A program made the position numbers and the translations under genes. A stretch of DNA of 64,000 bases, taken from NCBI GenBank assembly GCA_003213115.1, contig QCNU01000003.1, positions 34,993 to 98,992 on the forward strand, read 5' to 3'. Below, one piece after another: positions 19,209-28,564 of the stretch. Below the pieces are notes generated by a model, which saw only the letters and a program-made list of their open reading frames with translations, was not told the origin of the DNA and searched no databases. This DNA comes from Pelagibacteraceae bacterium AG-426-L23. Lineage in GTDB: Bacteria; Pseudomonadota; Alphaproteobacteria; Pelagibacterales; Pelagibacteraceae. Positions within the stretch are counted from its first letter, which is position 1. The number at the start of each line of letters is the position of its first letter.

Positions 19209-19788
19209 AACTTTCGAATTCTATTTTGATTTTGTAAGTCCGTATTCTTTCATTGCTCATAAAGAGATAAGAAAATTAGAAAAAAAAAATTTAATTAAAG
19301 TTCGATATAAGCCTGTTTTATTAGGGGGTTTACATAATTTACATGGAATTAAAGCTCCGGCTTTTATTCCATCTAAAGCAAAATTTATGATTAAAGACTG
19401 CAAATTAATTACAGAAAAAAAAAGGATAAGTTTTAAATTTAATTCTTACTTCCCAATAAAAACATTAAATTTAATGAGGGGTGCACTTGTTGCAGAAGAG
19501 GACGACTTTCTAAATTATTATATAGATAAAATTTTCGATTCAGTCTGGAAAGATGGTCTAAACATGAATGATCAGTCAATAATAGATAAAATTTTAAAAA
19601 ATATTAATGTTAATCCAAAAGAGTTTTTTTTTAGAGCTAATAGTGAGAGTATTAAAAATCTTTTAAAGAAAAAAACAAGTGACGCTTTTGATAAGGGAAT
19701 ATTTGGAGCGCCAACCTTTTATATAAATAATAAAATATTTTGGGGTCAAGATAGACTTGACTATGCATTAATAGAGTCAAAAAAGTAA
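19201..19788 (+). CDS. 2-hydroxychromene-2-carboxylate isomerase / DsbA-like thioredoxin fold
   Basis: FEFYFDFVSPYSFIAHKEIRKLEKK; GIFGAPTFYINNKIFWGQDRLD; start trimmed. Confidence 0.85.
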   Translation: MSKTFEFYFDFVSPYSFIAHKEIRKLEKKNLIKVRYKPVLLGGLHNLHGIKAPAFIPSKAKFMIKDCKLITEKKRISFKFNSYFPIKTLNLMRGALVAEEDDFLNYYIDKIFDSVWKDGLNMNDQSIIDKILKNINVNPKEFFFRANSESIKNLLKKKTSDAFDKGIFGAPTFYINNKIFWGQDRLDYALIESKK

Positions 19789-19789
19789 C

Positions 19790-20188
19790 TCATTTTTTTT
19801 CTTTTTGTATAATTTTAAAGCCTGTTTTTTTTAGAGCTTCAAAACCACCATCCGTATTTGCAACATTAGTAAAACCCATCTCAACAAGAGTTTTTGTGGC
19901 TAAAGCTGAACGAAAACCAAGAGCACAAAAAAGAATCATCTTTTTTTTTTCATCTATTTTACCTTTCTTGTAATAAGAGCTATCTGGATCTAACCAAAAT
20001 TCCAACATACCTCTAGGAATGTGAATTGAGTCTTTAATTGTTCCTTCTTTCCAAATTTCTCTTATATCTCTTATGTCTACTAAAACACATTCGTTGTTTT
20101 CATTGAGTTTTTTAATATCTTTAGCACTTAGTGTTTTAATGTGTTTTTTTGCTTCTTCAACCAGTTCTTGTGAGGATTTTATTTTCAT
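19790..20188 (-). CDS. Rhodanese-like domain protein
   Basis: VLVDIRDIREIWKEGTIKDSIHIPRG, ILFCALGFRSALATKTL. Confidence 0.9.
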   Translation of the reverse strand: MKIKSSQELVEEAKKHIKTLSAKDIKKLNENNECVLVDIRDIREIWKEGTIKDSIHIPRGMLEFWLDPDSSYYKKGKIDEKKKMILFCALGFRSALATKTLVEMGFTNVANTDGGFEALKKTGFKIIQKEKK

Positions 20189-20230
20189 AATGACGATAGT
20201 TGTATACTATAGTTCAAGTTATTTAAAGAT

Positions 20231-21259
20231 ATGAAAAAAATTAATGCTAATAAAGAAAGTTTTTTAAAAAAAATTTTTATTAAAATTTCTCGTCTTTTAG
20301 GATACGAGATTATTAATCAAAATAGTGTTTTCATACCTACTTCAAATAAATATCTTAATGAAAATTTAAGCGTTCAAGGAGAAAAGTTAATAACAGTGCC
20401 AATGGGGGAAATTAAAGTTACAAGGCCAGTTAAAACTCTTGATGTTATTATTAAATCCTGCACTTCAGTAAATTTAGTATCTCAAAATAAAAAAAGGCTA
20501 TTTGATCATAAAAAATCTGAATATACTTTTAGAACAATAAACTCAATTATAAAGAGTATACAATTTTCCCAAAAATTTACTAAAAATATTAATTATAAAA
20601 TCTCCATTATAGATTCTGGTTCAAATGAAAAAGATCTTTTAACTATTAGAAATATGCTTAAAAATTCTTCAATACAAAATGAAATAATAAATATAAACTT
20701 AGATGAATTTACAAACAAAATTAAAGTTATAAATAAAAATAACAAAATATTTGAAAATAATATGAAATCAACTATGGCAAGTATTTTACAATCCTTTCTT
20801 TTTGCTAAAGAAAATTGTGATGATATTACTTACTTTGTAGAAGATGATTATATCCATAAAAAAGAAAGTATATTAGAGTTGATACTTACGTACGAAAAAT
20901 TAGCCACATTATTAAAAAAAGAAATTTTCTTATGTCCTGTCGATTATCCTTATTTATATAAATCAGATGATTCAACTAAGGTATATTTAGGTCACAAAAA
21001 TCATTGGCGAACGGTAGAAGAATCTTTATTAACATTTTTAACAAGTAAACAAATGCTTGAAAAACATTGGAATAAGCTTTTAGAAATGGCTACTGTCGAG
21101 AGCTTTCCATACGAAACAGCTTTACATAAAATTTATAAAATTGAAAAATGCTTCTCCCCCATTCCATCTTTAGCAATGCATTGCACTAATATTAATTCTA
21201 CTTTTGGCTTATCTCCTAATATTAATTGGAAAAAATTGTGGGATGATAATCAGCTTTAA
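20231..21259 (+). CDS. Putative glycosyltransferase-like protein
   Basis: TFRTINSIIKSIQFSQKF...KISIIDSGSNEKD and YFVEDDYIHKKESI (D-x-D-like region). Confidence 0.5.
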   Translation: MKKINANKESFLKKIFIKISRLLGYEIINQNSVFIPTSNKYLNENLSVQGEKLITVPMGEIKVTRPVKTLDVIIKSCTSVNLVSQNKKRLFDHKKSEYTFRTINSIIKSIQFSQKFTKNINYKISIIDSGSNEKDLLTIRNMLKNSSIQNEIININLDEFTNKIKVINKNNKIFENNMKSTMASILQSFLFAKENCDDITYFVEDDYIHKKESILELILTYEKLATLLKKEIFLCPVDYPYLYKSDDSTKVYLGHKNHWRTVEESLLTFLTSKQMLEKHWNKLLEMATVESFPYETALHKIYKIEKCFSPIPSLAMHCTNINSTFGLSPNINWKKLWDDNQL

Positions 21260-21262
21260 ATA

Positions 21263-21292
21263 AAGAAGGCCCAATTTTACTTGGGCCTTCTT
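21263..21292. terminator. Bidirectional hairpin terminator between convergent genes
   Basis: AAGAAGGCCCAA-TTTTAC-TTGGGCCTTCTT. Confidence 0.85.
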
Positions 21293-21325
21293 ATACCTCT
21301 ATAAACAAGGGAAGGTATTTTTAAA

Positions 21326-22618
21326 TTAGTCTCTTATACCGTAAGCGATTACACCAACTTCAGATTTATCAGTACCAAGCCTTTCAGCTTCTTTACTGAT
21401 TCTAATTCCGATAGTTGCTTTCATTATTGACCACACTATGTATGATACTACGAAAACAAAAATTACTATTGAAATTGTTCCAAGAAATTGTGAACCAAAA
21501 CTTACATCAGAGTTTGTAAATGGAACTGCTAATGTACCCCATACTCCAGCAACTAAGTGTGCAGGAATAGCTCCAACAACATCATCAATTTTTAATTTAT
21601 ATAATAATTTTGTTGAGTAGTACATTAATACTCCAGCTATAGCTCCAATAACAATTGCAGCAAGCGGACTAGGTGTTAAAGGCTCAGCTGTTATACCAAC
21701 TAAACCAGCTATCGCTCCGTTAAGCATCATAACAACATCTGTTTTACCAGCAGAAAGTCTTGATACTACAGCAGCAGCCATAACTCCACCACCAGCAGCT
21801 AAGTTAGTGTTAATGTAAATTGTTGCAACAGCACTCACGTCTTCAAGAGTACCAGCAGCTAATTGTGAACCTCCATTAAATCCAAACCAACCTAACCAAA
21901 GTATAAATACTCCTAGTGTTGCCAATGGAATAGAAGAAGCTGCAAAAGGTGCCATAGCTTTCACGCCACCTCCTGAAGTAAATCTTCCAGTTCTAGCACC
22001 AAGTACTATTGCACCTGCAAGAGCAGCAGCTCCCCCAGCGGCATGTACTAATGTTGAACCTGCAAAATCAGAGAAACCAGCGGCTGATAACCAACCACCA
22101 CCCCATTGCCATCCCATTTCAATTGGATAAATAAATCCAGTTAAAATAGCTGCAAACAAGAAGAATGGCCAAATTTTTATTCTTTCAGCCAATGTTCCTG
22201 ATACTATTGACATTGTTGTTGCACAGAATACCATTTGAAAAAACCAGTCTGATCCATCTGAATAACCAGTTTCTAATGCGGATGCATCACTCCATGCAGA
22301 AAACGAGCCGATCCATCCTCCTTCGGGTATACCATAAGCTAAATTATAACCCACCAACCAGAACATTATTCCGGCAATCGAGTACAAACCTATATTTTTT
22401 GCGCAGATAGCCGAAACACTTTTAGATGTTACCAGCCCAGATTCTAGCATAGCAAAACCTGCCGCCATCCACATCACTAGAAAACCTGACATTAAAAATA
22501 GGATTGTATTAAAAATGTATTGAACCTCTGCAGATACCGTAGTTTCGGCATAACCTAAACCTGCAAATGCAAAATAAATTGCACTTCCTGCAAAGAAATA
22601 ACCTAAATATTTTTTCAT
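21326..22618 (-). CDS. amtB: Ammonium transporter
   Basis: 430 aa; AGFAMLESGLV, FAGSTLVHAAGGAAALAGAIVLG. Confidence 0.96.
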   Translation of the reverse strand: MKKYLGYFFAGSAIYFAFAGLGYAETTVSAEVQYIFNTILFLMSGFLVMWMAAGFAMLESGLVTSKSVSAICAKNIGLYSIAGIMFWLVGYNLAYGIPEGGWIGSFSAWSDASALETGYSDGSDWFFQMVFCATTMSIVSGTLAERIKIWPFFLFAAILTGFIYPIEMGWQWGGGWLSAAGFSDFAGSTLVHAAGGAAALAGAIVLGARTGRFTSGGGVKAMAPFAASSIPLATLGVFILWLGWFGFNGGSQLAAGTLEDVSAVATIYINTNLAAGGGVMAAAVVSRLSAGKTDVVMMLNGAIAGLVGITAEPLTPSPLAAIVIGAIAGVLMYYSTKLLYKLKIDDVVGAIPAHLVAGVWGTLAVPFTNSDVSFGSQFLGTISIVIFVFVVSYIVWSIMKATIGIRISKEAERLGTDKSEVGVIAYGIRD

Positions 22619-22711
22619 TTTAACTCCTTTGTTAAGGACAGTTAATCTATTTTAAATTTTTAAAGAATTGATAAGTGAAGATTTTAGTTATGCAGTTTTT
22701 GCAAGTGGTAT

Positions 22712-22745
22712 AACAGCTCTTATTCTTTTATTAATAAGAGCTGTT
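22712..22745. terminator. Hairpin terminator downstream of HU gene
   Basis: AACAGCTCTTATT ... AATAAGAGCTGTT perfect inverted repeat. Confidence 0.75.
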
Positions 22746-22753
22746 AAGTAACG

Positions 22754-23029
22754 TTATTTATTAAACATTTCTTTTAAGCTTTTAGCGGGTAAAAATTTGA
22801 CTTTTTGAGAAGCAGCTATTTGTATAGATTCCCCAGTTCTTGGGTTTCTGCCAACTCTAGCCTTTCTTTTAGCCACTTTATAAGTGCCAAAACCAGCTAT
22901 TTTTACTGTCTCATCATTCTTCAATTCATTAAGAATAATGGTAGTAATAGAGTCAAATGTTCGCTCTGCATCGGCTTTACTTTGGCCTAATGTCGACGAT
23001 ATTTTTGCTACTAGTTGTTTTTTGTTCAT
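22754..23029 (-). CDS. HU family DNA-binding protein
   Basis: MNKKQLVAKISSTLGQSKADAERTF..GFGTYKVAKRKARVGRNPRTGESIQI. Confidence 0.96.
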   Translation of the reverse strand: MNKKQLVAKISSTLGQSKADAERTFDSITTIILNELKNDETVKIAGFGTYKVAKRKARVGRNPRTGESIQIAASQKVKFLPAKSLKEMFNK

Positions 23030-23178
23030 TTATGCCCCTTTTTATTATGTTTTAAATCTCAACAAATAATGAGGAAAATCAACAGTTTTATTAGTACTTT
23101 AAATAAATATTAACACTATATATGGTAGACTTAAAAAGCGCTTGTTTTTATTGACTTTTTTAACTAATTGAAAAAACC

Positions 23179-24294
23179 TTAAAATATACCAATATCTTTT
23201 AAATCATTAAAAGTTGTAAAAAACATTAATGAAAATAGTAAAAAAAGACCGATTCGAAAAAAATGTTCTTGTGTTTTTTGTTTTAACGGCCTACCCAAAA
23301 TTTTCTCAAAAGCATAAAACATCAAATGACCACCGTCTAACATTGGAATTGGGAAAAGATTAATTAAACCTAAGCTTATTGAAATGTAAGCCGTTATAGT
23401 TAGAAAAGCTAATAATCCATGTTGAGCTACTTGACCTGTTATTTTTGCGATTTTAATGGGTCCACCTAACTGCGAAGTATCTCCTCTGCCCTGAAATAAT
23501 TGAAAAATAAATTCTAAAGATGTTTTGGTTACAAACCATGTCTCTTTAGACGCATATATTATAGCTTTTACAGGACCTAATTTTTCTTTGCTGAATTCAT
23601 TATTAATAGGAGCAACCTTAATACCTATTACTTTTCTATTAATATCATTTCCTAAAGAATCTTTACTTTTAATAATTTTAGGTTTTATTAAAAAAGAAAT
23701 TTCCTGCTGATTTCTTTGAACCTTAAAAAGTATTTCATCAGTCACTGAGGCATTTATGTATGTTGAAACATCTAAAATGCTATTAACCTTGTTATCTCCA
23801 ATTTGAAGTATTATATCATTTTTTTTTAATCCATTAATAAAAGCTGGTGAGTCTTTTTGAACTTCCTGAATTTGAGCTGGGGTAAAATCTTTTCCAACAA
23901 AAATATAAATACATGCAAATATGATTATAGCTAAGACAAAATTGGCTAATGGTCCGGCAGCAACAACTAACGATCTTTGGTATAAAGGTTTAGTGACAAA
24001 AAGTTTTTGTCTATCAATTTTATTATATTTTTTTAATAGCTCTTCTTGCTCCGCTTGACTAAAAACATTTCTGTCTCCAAAAAATTTTACATAACCTCCT
24101 AAGGGTATAGCGCAAAATTTCCATCTAGTTCCTGATTTGTCATTAAAACCAAATAACTCTTTTCCAAAACCTATTGAAAAATCAGTTACACCTACACCAT
24201 ATCTTTTCGCAAAATAATAATGACCATACTCATGAACAAAAACAACTAAAGTTATTAATATTAAAAATGGTACTAAATAATTTAAAATTGCCAT
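23179..24294 (-). CDS. rseP: RIP metalloprotease RseP
   Basis: VFVHEYGHYYFAKRYGVGV (HExxH), PDZ-like region, NLFPIPMLDGGH. Confidence 0.93.
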   Translation of the reverse strand: MAILNYLVPFLILITLVVFVHEYGHYYFAKRYGVGVTDFSIGFGKELFGFNDKSGTRWKFCAIPLGGYVKFFGDRNVFSQAEQEELLKKYNKIDRQKLFVTKPLYQRSLVVAAGPLANFVLAIIIFACIYIFVGKDFTPAQIQEVQKDSPAFINGLKKNDIILQIGDNKVNSILDVSTYINASVTDEILFKVQRNQQEISFLIKPKIIKSKDSLGNDINRKVIGIKVAPINNEFSKEKLGPVKAIIYASKETWFVTKTSLEFIFQLFQGRGDTSQLGGPIKIAKITGQVAQHGLLAFLTITAYISISLGLINLFPIPMLDGGHLMFYAFEKILGRPLKQKTQEHFFRIGLFLLFSLMFFTTFNDLKDIGIF

Positions 24295-25172
24295 TCGCTC
24301 ACCTTGCTAAATAAAAAATTTCTAAATGCAGTCACTCTTGCAACATTTTTTAATGACTCTGGATATACAAAATGGGTTTCTGTATTAGGACCTTCTTGAT
24401 TTGGAAGTACTTTTGTTATGTTTGAAACGTTATGAGCGATATAGTCAGGTAATGCAGCCAAGCCAACTCCGCTTTGAACAGCTAATAGTAAACCATATAC
24501 ACTATTTACCCTCATAACAGGTTTTCTTTTTTTATTGTCTTTGACGCCAAGTTTTAATGCCCAATCAGGATTAAAAACAGGAGAAGGTGCTCCTCTACCG
24601 TAAGTAATAAAGTGATGTTTATTTAAATCTTGAGTATTTTTTGGATAACCATGTTTCTCTAAATAATTATTAGAACCGTAGATATGATAATTAAAATTAA
24701 CAAATTTTTTTTGAATATAGTTTAATTGTTTTGGTCTTCTCATCCAAATTCCTATATCTGCCTGTCTAGTACTTAAATCTAGCTCTTTATCATCAAAGAT
24801 TAGTTCAACTTCTATACCGGGGTGTAAAGACATAAATTCCTGAATTCTTGGAGTTAACCAAGTAGTGCCAAAACTTACAACGGTCGTCACCGTAAGTTTT
24901 CCAGTAATTTTATCTTTTTCATTACTTAAAGTTGCCTCAACATCTTTAAGCTTAGAAATTATATCATGGGCAGTTTTAAATAAGTATTTACCATTATCTG
25001 TTAAAACTAAACCTCTAGCATGTCTCTCAAAAAGCTTAATCTTTAACTCATTTTCTAGTGATTGAATCTGTCTACTTATTGCAGACTGACTTAAATTTAA
25101 AATAGTTGATGCTTTAGTAAAACTACTAGCTTCAGCAACAGTATGAAAAATTTTTAACTTATCCCAATCCAT
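24282..25172 (-). CDS. LysR-family transcriptional regulator
   Basis: MDWDKLKIFHTVAEASSFTKASTILNLSQSAISRQIQSLENEL. Confidence 0.93.
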   Translation of the reverse strand: MDWDKLKIFHTVAEASSFTKASTILNLSQSAISRQIQSLENELKIKLFERHARGLVLTDNGKYLFKTAHDIISKLKDVEATLSNEKDKITGKLTVTTVVSFGTTWLTPRIQEFMSLHPGIEVELIFDDKELDLSTRQADIGIWMRRPKQLNYIQKKFVNFNYHIYGSNNYLEKHGYPKNTQDLNKHHFITYGRGAPSPVFNPDWALKLGVKDNKKRKPVMRVNSVYGLLLAVQSGVGLAALPDYIAHNVSNITKVLPNQEGPNTETHFVYPESLKNVARVTAFRNFLFSKVSEWQF

Positions 25173-25191
25173 ATCAAAAATTAATTATAGT

Positions 25192-26193
25192 TTATTTACT
25201 TGGATTTACTATAGCTCTCCCAAAAAACTCACCTTTTAAAAGCTTTGGGTAAGTCTCTAAAAGTTCAGTAAATGAGAGCTCCTTAGTAAAAGATTGAACT
25301 TTAGAAAAATCAATTAATTTTGCAGCCTCTCCCCAAACAAACTCTCTTCTTTTAATTGAAGAACCTGATGAGTCTATACCCCAAAGTTTTACACCTCTTA
25401 TTATAAAAGGCATTACGTTTGTATTTATCTTTATTCCGCCAGCGTTACCACATGCAGCAACTATTCCACCAGGTTTTGTTTGAGCAAATATTTTTGTAAG
25501 TGCAGCTCCTCCTACTGTATCTACTACTCCGTCCCATAAACCTTTCTCGAGTAACTTGCTTTCTCCATCAAATTCTTTTCTGTCTAAAATATTTTTTGCA
25601 CCCAAATTTTTAAGATAATCATTTTTATCTTTTTTTCCTGTAACAGCATGAACGTCATAACCCATTTTTGATAAAATCATTACAGCTATACTTCCTACAC
25701 CTCCGGTTGCTCCAGTTACTAAAACATCTTTAATTTTTTCTCCCAATAACAACTCTTCTTTCGCCTTAACAGCAAATGAACAGAGCAAGGCTGTGAAGCC
25801 AGCAGTTCCAAGCATCATAGACTTATGTGTATCTAAATCTTTTGGAATTTTTATTAAAAAATTTGAGTCGACTTTTGCATATTGAGCAAAACCTCCAAAG
25901 TATGCTTCTCCTACTCTAAAACCAGTTAATATAACTTTATCATCCTTTTTGAATTTAGAGTCTTCACTCGCAATTACAGTTCCAGAAAAATCTATCCCTG
26001 GTACAAATGGAAAATTTCTAACAATTCTCCCTCCATCTTTTAATATAAGTGCATCTTTATAATTTAGGCTTGAATAATCAATTTTAATCAAAGCATTCCC
26101 GTCTTTTAAATAAGATTGGTCTATTTCTTTAATTTCTCGAGTAAATTTGTTATTTTGGTTATCTATAACTATTGCTTTAAATTTTTCTGACAT
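25192..26193 (-). CDS. acuI: AcuI/YhdH-like acryloyl-CoA reductase (MDR family)
   Basis: SSLNYKDALILKDGGRIVRNFPFVPGIDFSGTV; VLVTGATGGVGSIAVMIL; WGIDSSGSSIKRRE. Confidence 0.82.
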   Translation of the reverse strand: MSEKFKAIVIDNQNNKFTREIKEIDQSYLKDGNALIKIDYSSLNYKDALILKDGGRIVRNFPFVPGIDFSGTVIASEDSKFKKDDKVILTGFRVGEAYFGGFAQYAKVDSNFLIKIPKDLDTHKSMMLGTAGFTALLCSFAVKAKEELLLGEKIKDVLVTGATGGVGSIAVMILSKMGYDVHAVTGKKDKNDYLKNLGAKNILDRKEFDGESKLLEKGLWDGVVDTVGGAALTKIFAQTKPGGIVAACGNAGGIKINTNVMPFIIRGVKLWGIDSSGSSIKRREFVWGEAAKLIDFSKVQSFTKELSFTELLETYPKLLKGEFFGRAIVNPSK

Positions 26194-26200
26194 TTAATTT

Positions 26201-26818
26201 TTACTTAGCAATATATCTTAAATATCTATTTTGATAACTAAGATCATCTTTAAATGTACCTAAAAAGTAATTGGTAACTGTAGTAGATTTCTCTTTTTTG
26301 ATACCACGCATTGTCATACATTGATGAGATGCATCGATAGTTACAGCCACTCCTCTAGCATTAAGAGAGTCCATTAATGTTTTGGCAATTTGCATGGTTA
26401 ACCTTTCTTGTGTTTGAAGTCTCTTAGAAAAAATTTCTACTGTTCGGGCTAACTTGCTTAGTCCTACAACTTTATCTTTGGGAAGATAAGCAATATGTAC
26501 CACTCCAATTATTGGTGCCATATGGTGTTCACAATGACTTTGAAATGTAATATTCTTCTCGACTACCATGTCGTCATAACCCTCTACTTCACCGAATGTT
26601 TTCTTTAACTCTTGAGAAGGATCTTGTTTGTAGCCTTGAAAATATTCTTTAAAAGCTTTTACTATTCTTTTTGGTGTCTCAACTAAACCCTCTCTATACG
26701 GGTCTTCACCTATCCATGTTAAAATAGTTCTAAAAGCTTCCTCAGCCTGTTTATCGCTAACCTCTTTTTTTACAGGGTTTTTGTCTGTATCTTTTACTAA
26801 TTTCATAATTCTGGTCAT
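26201..26818 (-). CDS. folE: GTP cyclohydrolase I
   Basis: DPYREGLVETPKRI, FQSHCEHHMAPIIGVVHIAYLP, RLTMQIAKTL. Confidence 0.96.
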   Translation of the reverse strand: MTRIMKLVKDTDKNPVKKEVSDKQAEEAFRTILTWIGEDPYREGLVETPKRIVKAFKEYFQGYKQDPSQELKKTFGEVEGYDDMVVEKNITFQSHCEHHMAPIIGVVHIAYLPKDKVVGLSKLARTVEIFSKRLQTQERLTMQIAKTLMDSLNARGVAVTIDASHQCMTMRGIKKEKSTTVTNYFLGTFKDDLSYQNRYLRYIAK

Positions 26819-26882
26819 TATTATAGGACATATTTATTGAATGCAAATTGCTATTTTGTCTTTTTTTCATTATTTTACGCCC

Positions 26883-27350
26883 ATGTTTAAAAAAAGAGAA
26901 AGTGTATTAGAAGTAGAAGAAGGAAAATTTCTTTCACCAAAATTTAATGCTGAAGGTTTAATCCCTGTTATAACAACAGACCACAAAACTGGCGATGTAT
27001 TAATGCATGGCTATATGAATGAGGATGCTCTTAAAAAGACTATTGAAACTAAAGAAGCATATTATTGGAGCAGATCAAGAAAGGTTTTGTGGCACAAAGG
27101 AAAATCCAGTGGATTTATTCAAAAAGTTATAGAAATTAGAATTGACGACGATCAAGATTCTATATGGATGAGGGTCGATATAGCAGATGGGGCCAGTTGC
27201 CATGTAGGATATAAATCATGCTTTTATAGAGAAGTACCACTTGGCAAAATCCAAGACCAAGAAAAAATTAAAATGGAGTTTAAAGAAAAGAAAAAAAAAT
27301 TTGATCCAAAAAAAGTATATAAAAACCAAGACAATCCTACAGAACTATGA
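26883..27350 (+). CDS. hisI: Phosphoribosyl-AMP cyclohydrolase
   Basis: GLIPVITTDHKTGDVLMHGYMNEDALKKTIETKEAYYWSRSRKVLWHKGKSSG; start trimmed to 26883. Confidence 0.93.
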   Translation: MFKKRESVLEVEEGKFLSPKFNAEGLIPVITTDHKTGDVLMHGYMNEDALKKTIETKEAYYWSRSRKVLWHKGKSSGFIQKVIEIRIDDDQDSIWMRVDIADGASCHVGYKSCFYREVPLGKIQDQEKIKMEFKEKKKKFDPKKVYKNQDNPTEL

Positions 27351-27505
27351 CAGAGGATAAAACTTCTATAAAAATTGAAAAAGAAACAAATAATATTTGT
27401 GAAGAGTGTAAAAAATTAAGCGAAAGCGTTAAATCAAATTTAATAATGTATGGTTATAAAATTTGTGATAGTTGTAAAATTTCAAAGACTATATTTCCTA
27501 TTTAG
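27347..27505 (+). CDS. Small four-Cys (CxxC..CxxC) zinc-ribbon-like protein (52 aa)
   Basis: Hand-read MTEDKTSIKIEKETNNICEECKKLSESVKSNLIMYGYKICDSCKISKTIFPI; ATGA overlap with hisI stop. Confidence 0.6.
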   Translation: MTEDKTSIKIEKETNNICEECKKLSESVKSNLIMYGYKICDSCKISKTIFPI

Positions 27506-28023
27506 AAACCTCTAAATAAAAATAAAATTAAAAATAAAGCAAATGCTTGTATAAACCATGCTACTATAACAACTCCAAGAGCTTTCCACATACTTTTATA
27601 ATCTAACGCAGATTTTACAGCTACCACCATACAAGCAAGCATCCAGAAAGCTGAACCAATAAAAGTAACTGTCATTAGAGTGGGAGTAATTCCAAAAACT
27701 CTAATGATACCAGGAGCACTTGAAAAACCGATAGTTCTCAATAATTCTCCGTGATTACTTTTTGTTTGGGGATCAGGAAAAAGTTTAACACCAACAATAT
27801 AAATTATATACGCCCAAATATACCAGCTTAACAAAGAAAGGATAGGTGCTATTAATAAATTTGATGCACCTAAATGTATTGCGCCAACACCAGCTGCTAA
27901 ACTGGATAAAACTACAACTGCACCAGCTTGGATAGTTGCTTTTTTGTCTGATTCGACCTCTTCGTATAGATCAACATCAATCTTAATTGCTCTAATTATC
28001 CTGTTTAAAAATTTTGAAATCAT
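27502..28023 (-). CDS. Yip1-family membrane protein
   Basis: 173 aa multi-TM; YEEVESDKKATIQAGAVVVLSSLAAGVGA; LLSWYIWAYIIYIVG. Confidence 0.7.
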   Translation of the reverse strand: MISKFLNRIIRAIKIDVDLYEEVESDKKATIQAGAVVVLSSLAAGVGAIHLGASNLLIAPILSLLSWYIWAYIIYIVGVKLFPDPQTKSNHGELLRTIGFSSAPGIIRVFGITPTLMTVTFIGSAFWMLACMVVAVKSALDYKSMWKALGVVIVAWFIQAFALFLILFLFRGF

Positions 28024-28072
28024 ATTTTTTAACTTTAAAAAAGTATATAACTTAATTATAGAGAAAATAAAT

Positions 28073-28564
28073 ATGAAAATACCTAAAAATTTAGAGCCTA
28101 TTATATGTGGATTATCAGCGGCAGTAGTTATAGCTATTTTAGCTTTTTTAACTTTAAGAACTTCCGCTGGAATATGGCTGATGTTCTCTTTTGGGGCTAC
28201 GGTTTTTCTAGTTTTTGTTCTTTATAATTTAGAAACTGCTCAGCCAAAAAATATTTTTTTTGGACATATAATTTCTATGCTTGTCGGTATTATCTTTAAT
28301 CAAACTTTAGGTTTTTCTTTTTACTCTTTAGGACTATCTGTAGGAGTTGCTGTAACTTTAATGGTATATCTTAAAGTGATGCACCCCCCTGCTGCCTCAA
28401 ACCCTTTAGTAGCTTTATTTATGGACTTGTCTTTTGATTTTATTTTATTTCCAGTTATAGCTGGCACAATTATAATTATTTTTATGTCTATATTAATAAA
28501 TAGAATTATCTTAAAGCGCAAATACCCAAAAAAATCATCTTACCTTAAAAAGTTAAAATTATAA
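28073..28564 (+). CDS. HPP family membrane protein
   Basis: HIISMLVGIIFNQ..., VMHPPAASNPLVAL (HPP motif); start trimmed. Confidence 0.82.
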   Translation: MKIPKNLEPIICGLSAAVVIAILAFLTLRTSAGIWLMFSFGATVFLVFVLYNLETAQPKNIFFGHIISMLVGIIFNQTLGFSFYSLGLSVGVAVTLMVYLKVMHPPAASNPLVALFMDLSFDFILFPVIAGTIIIIFMSILINRIILKRKYPKKSSYLKKLKL

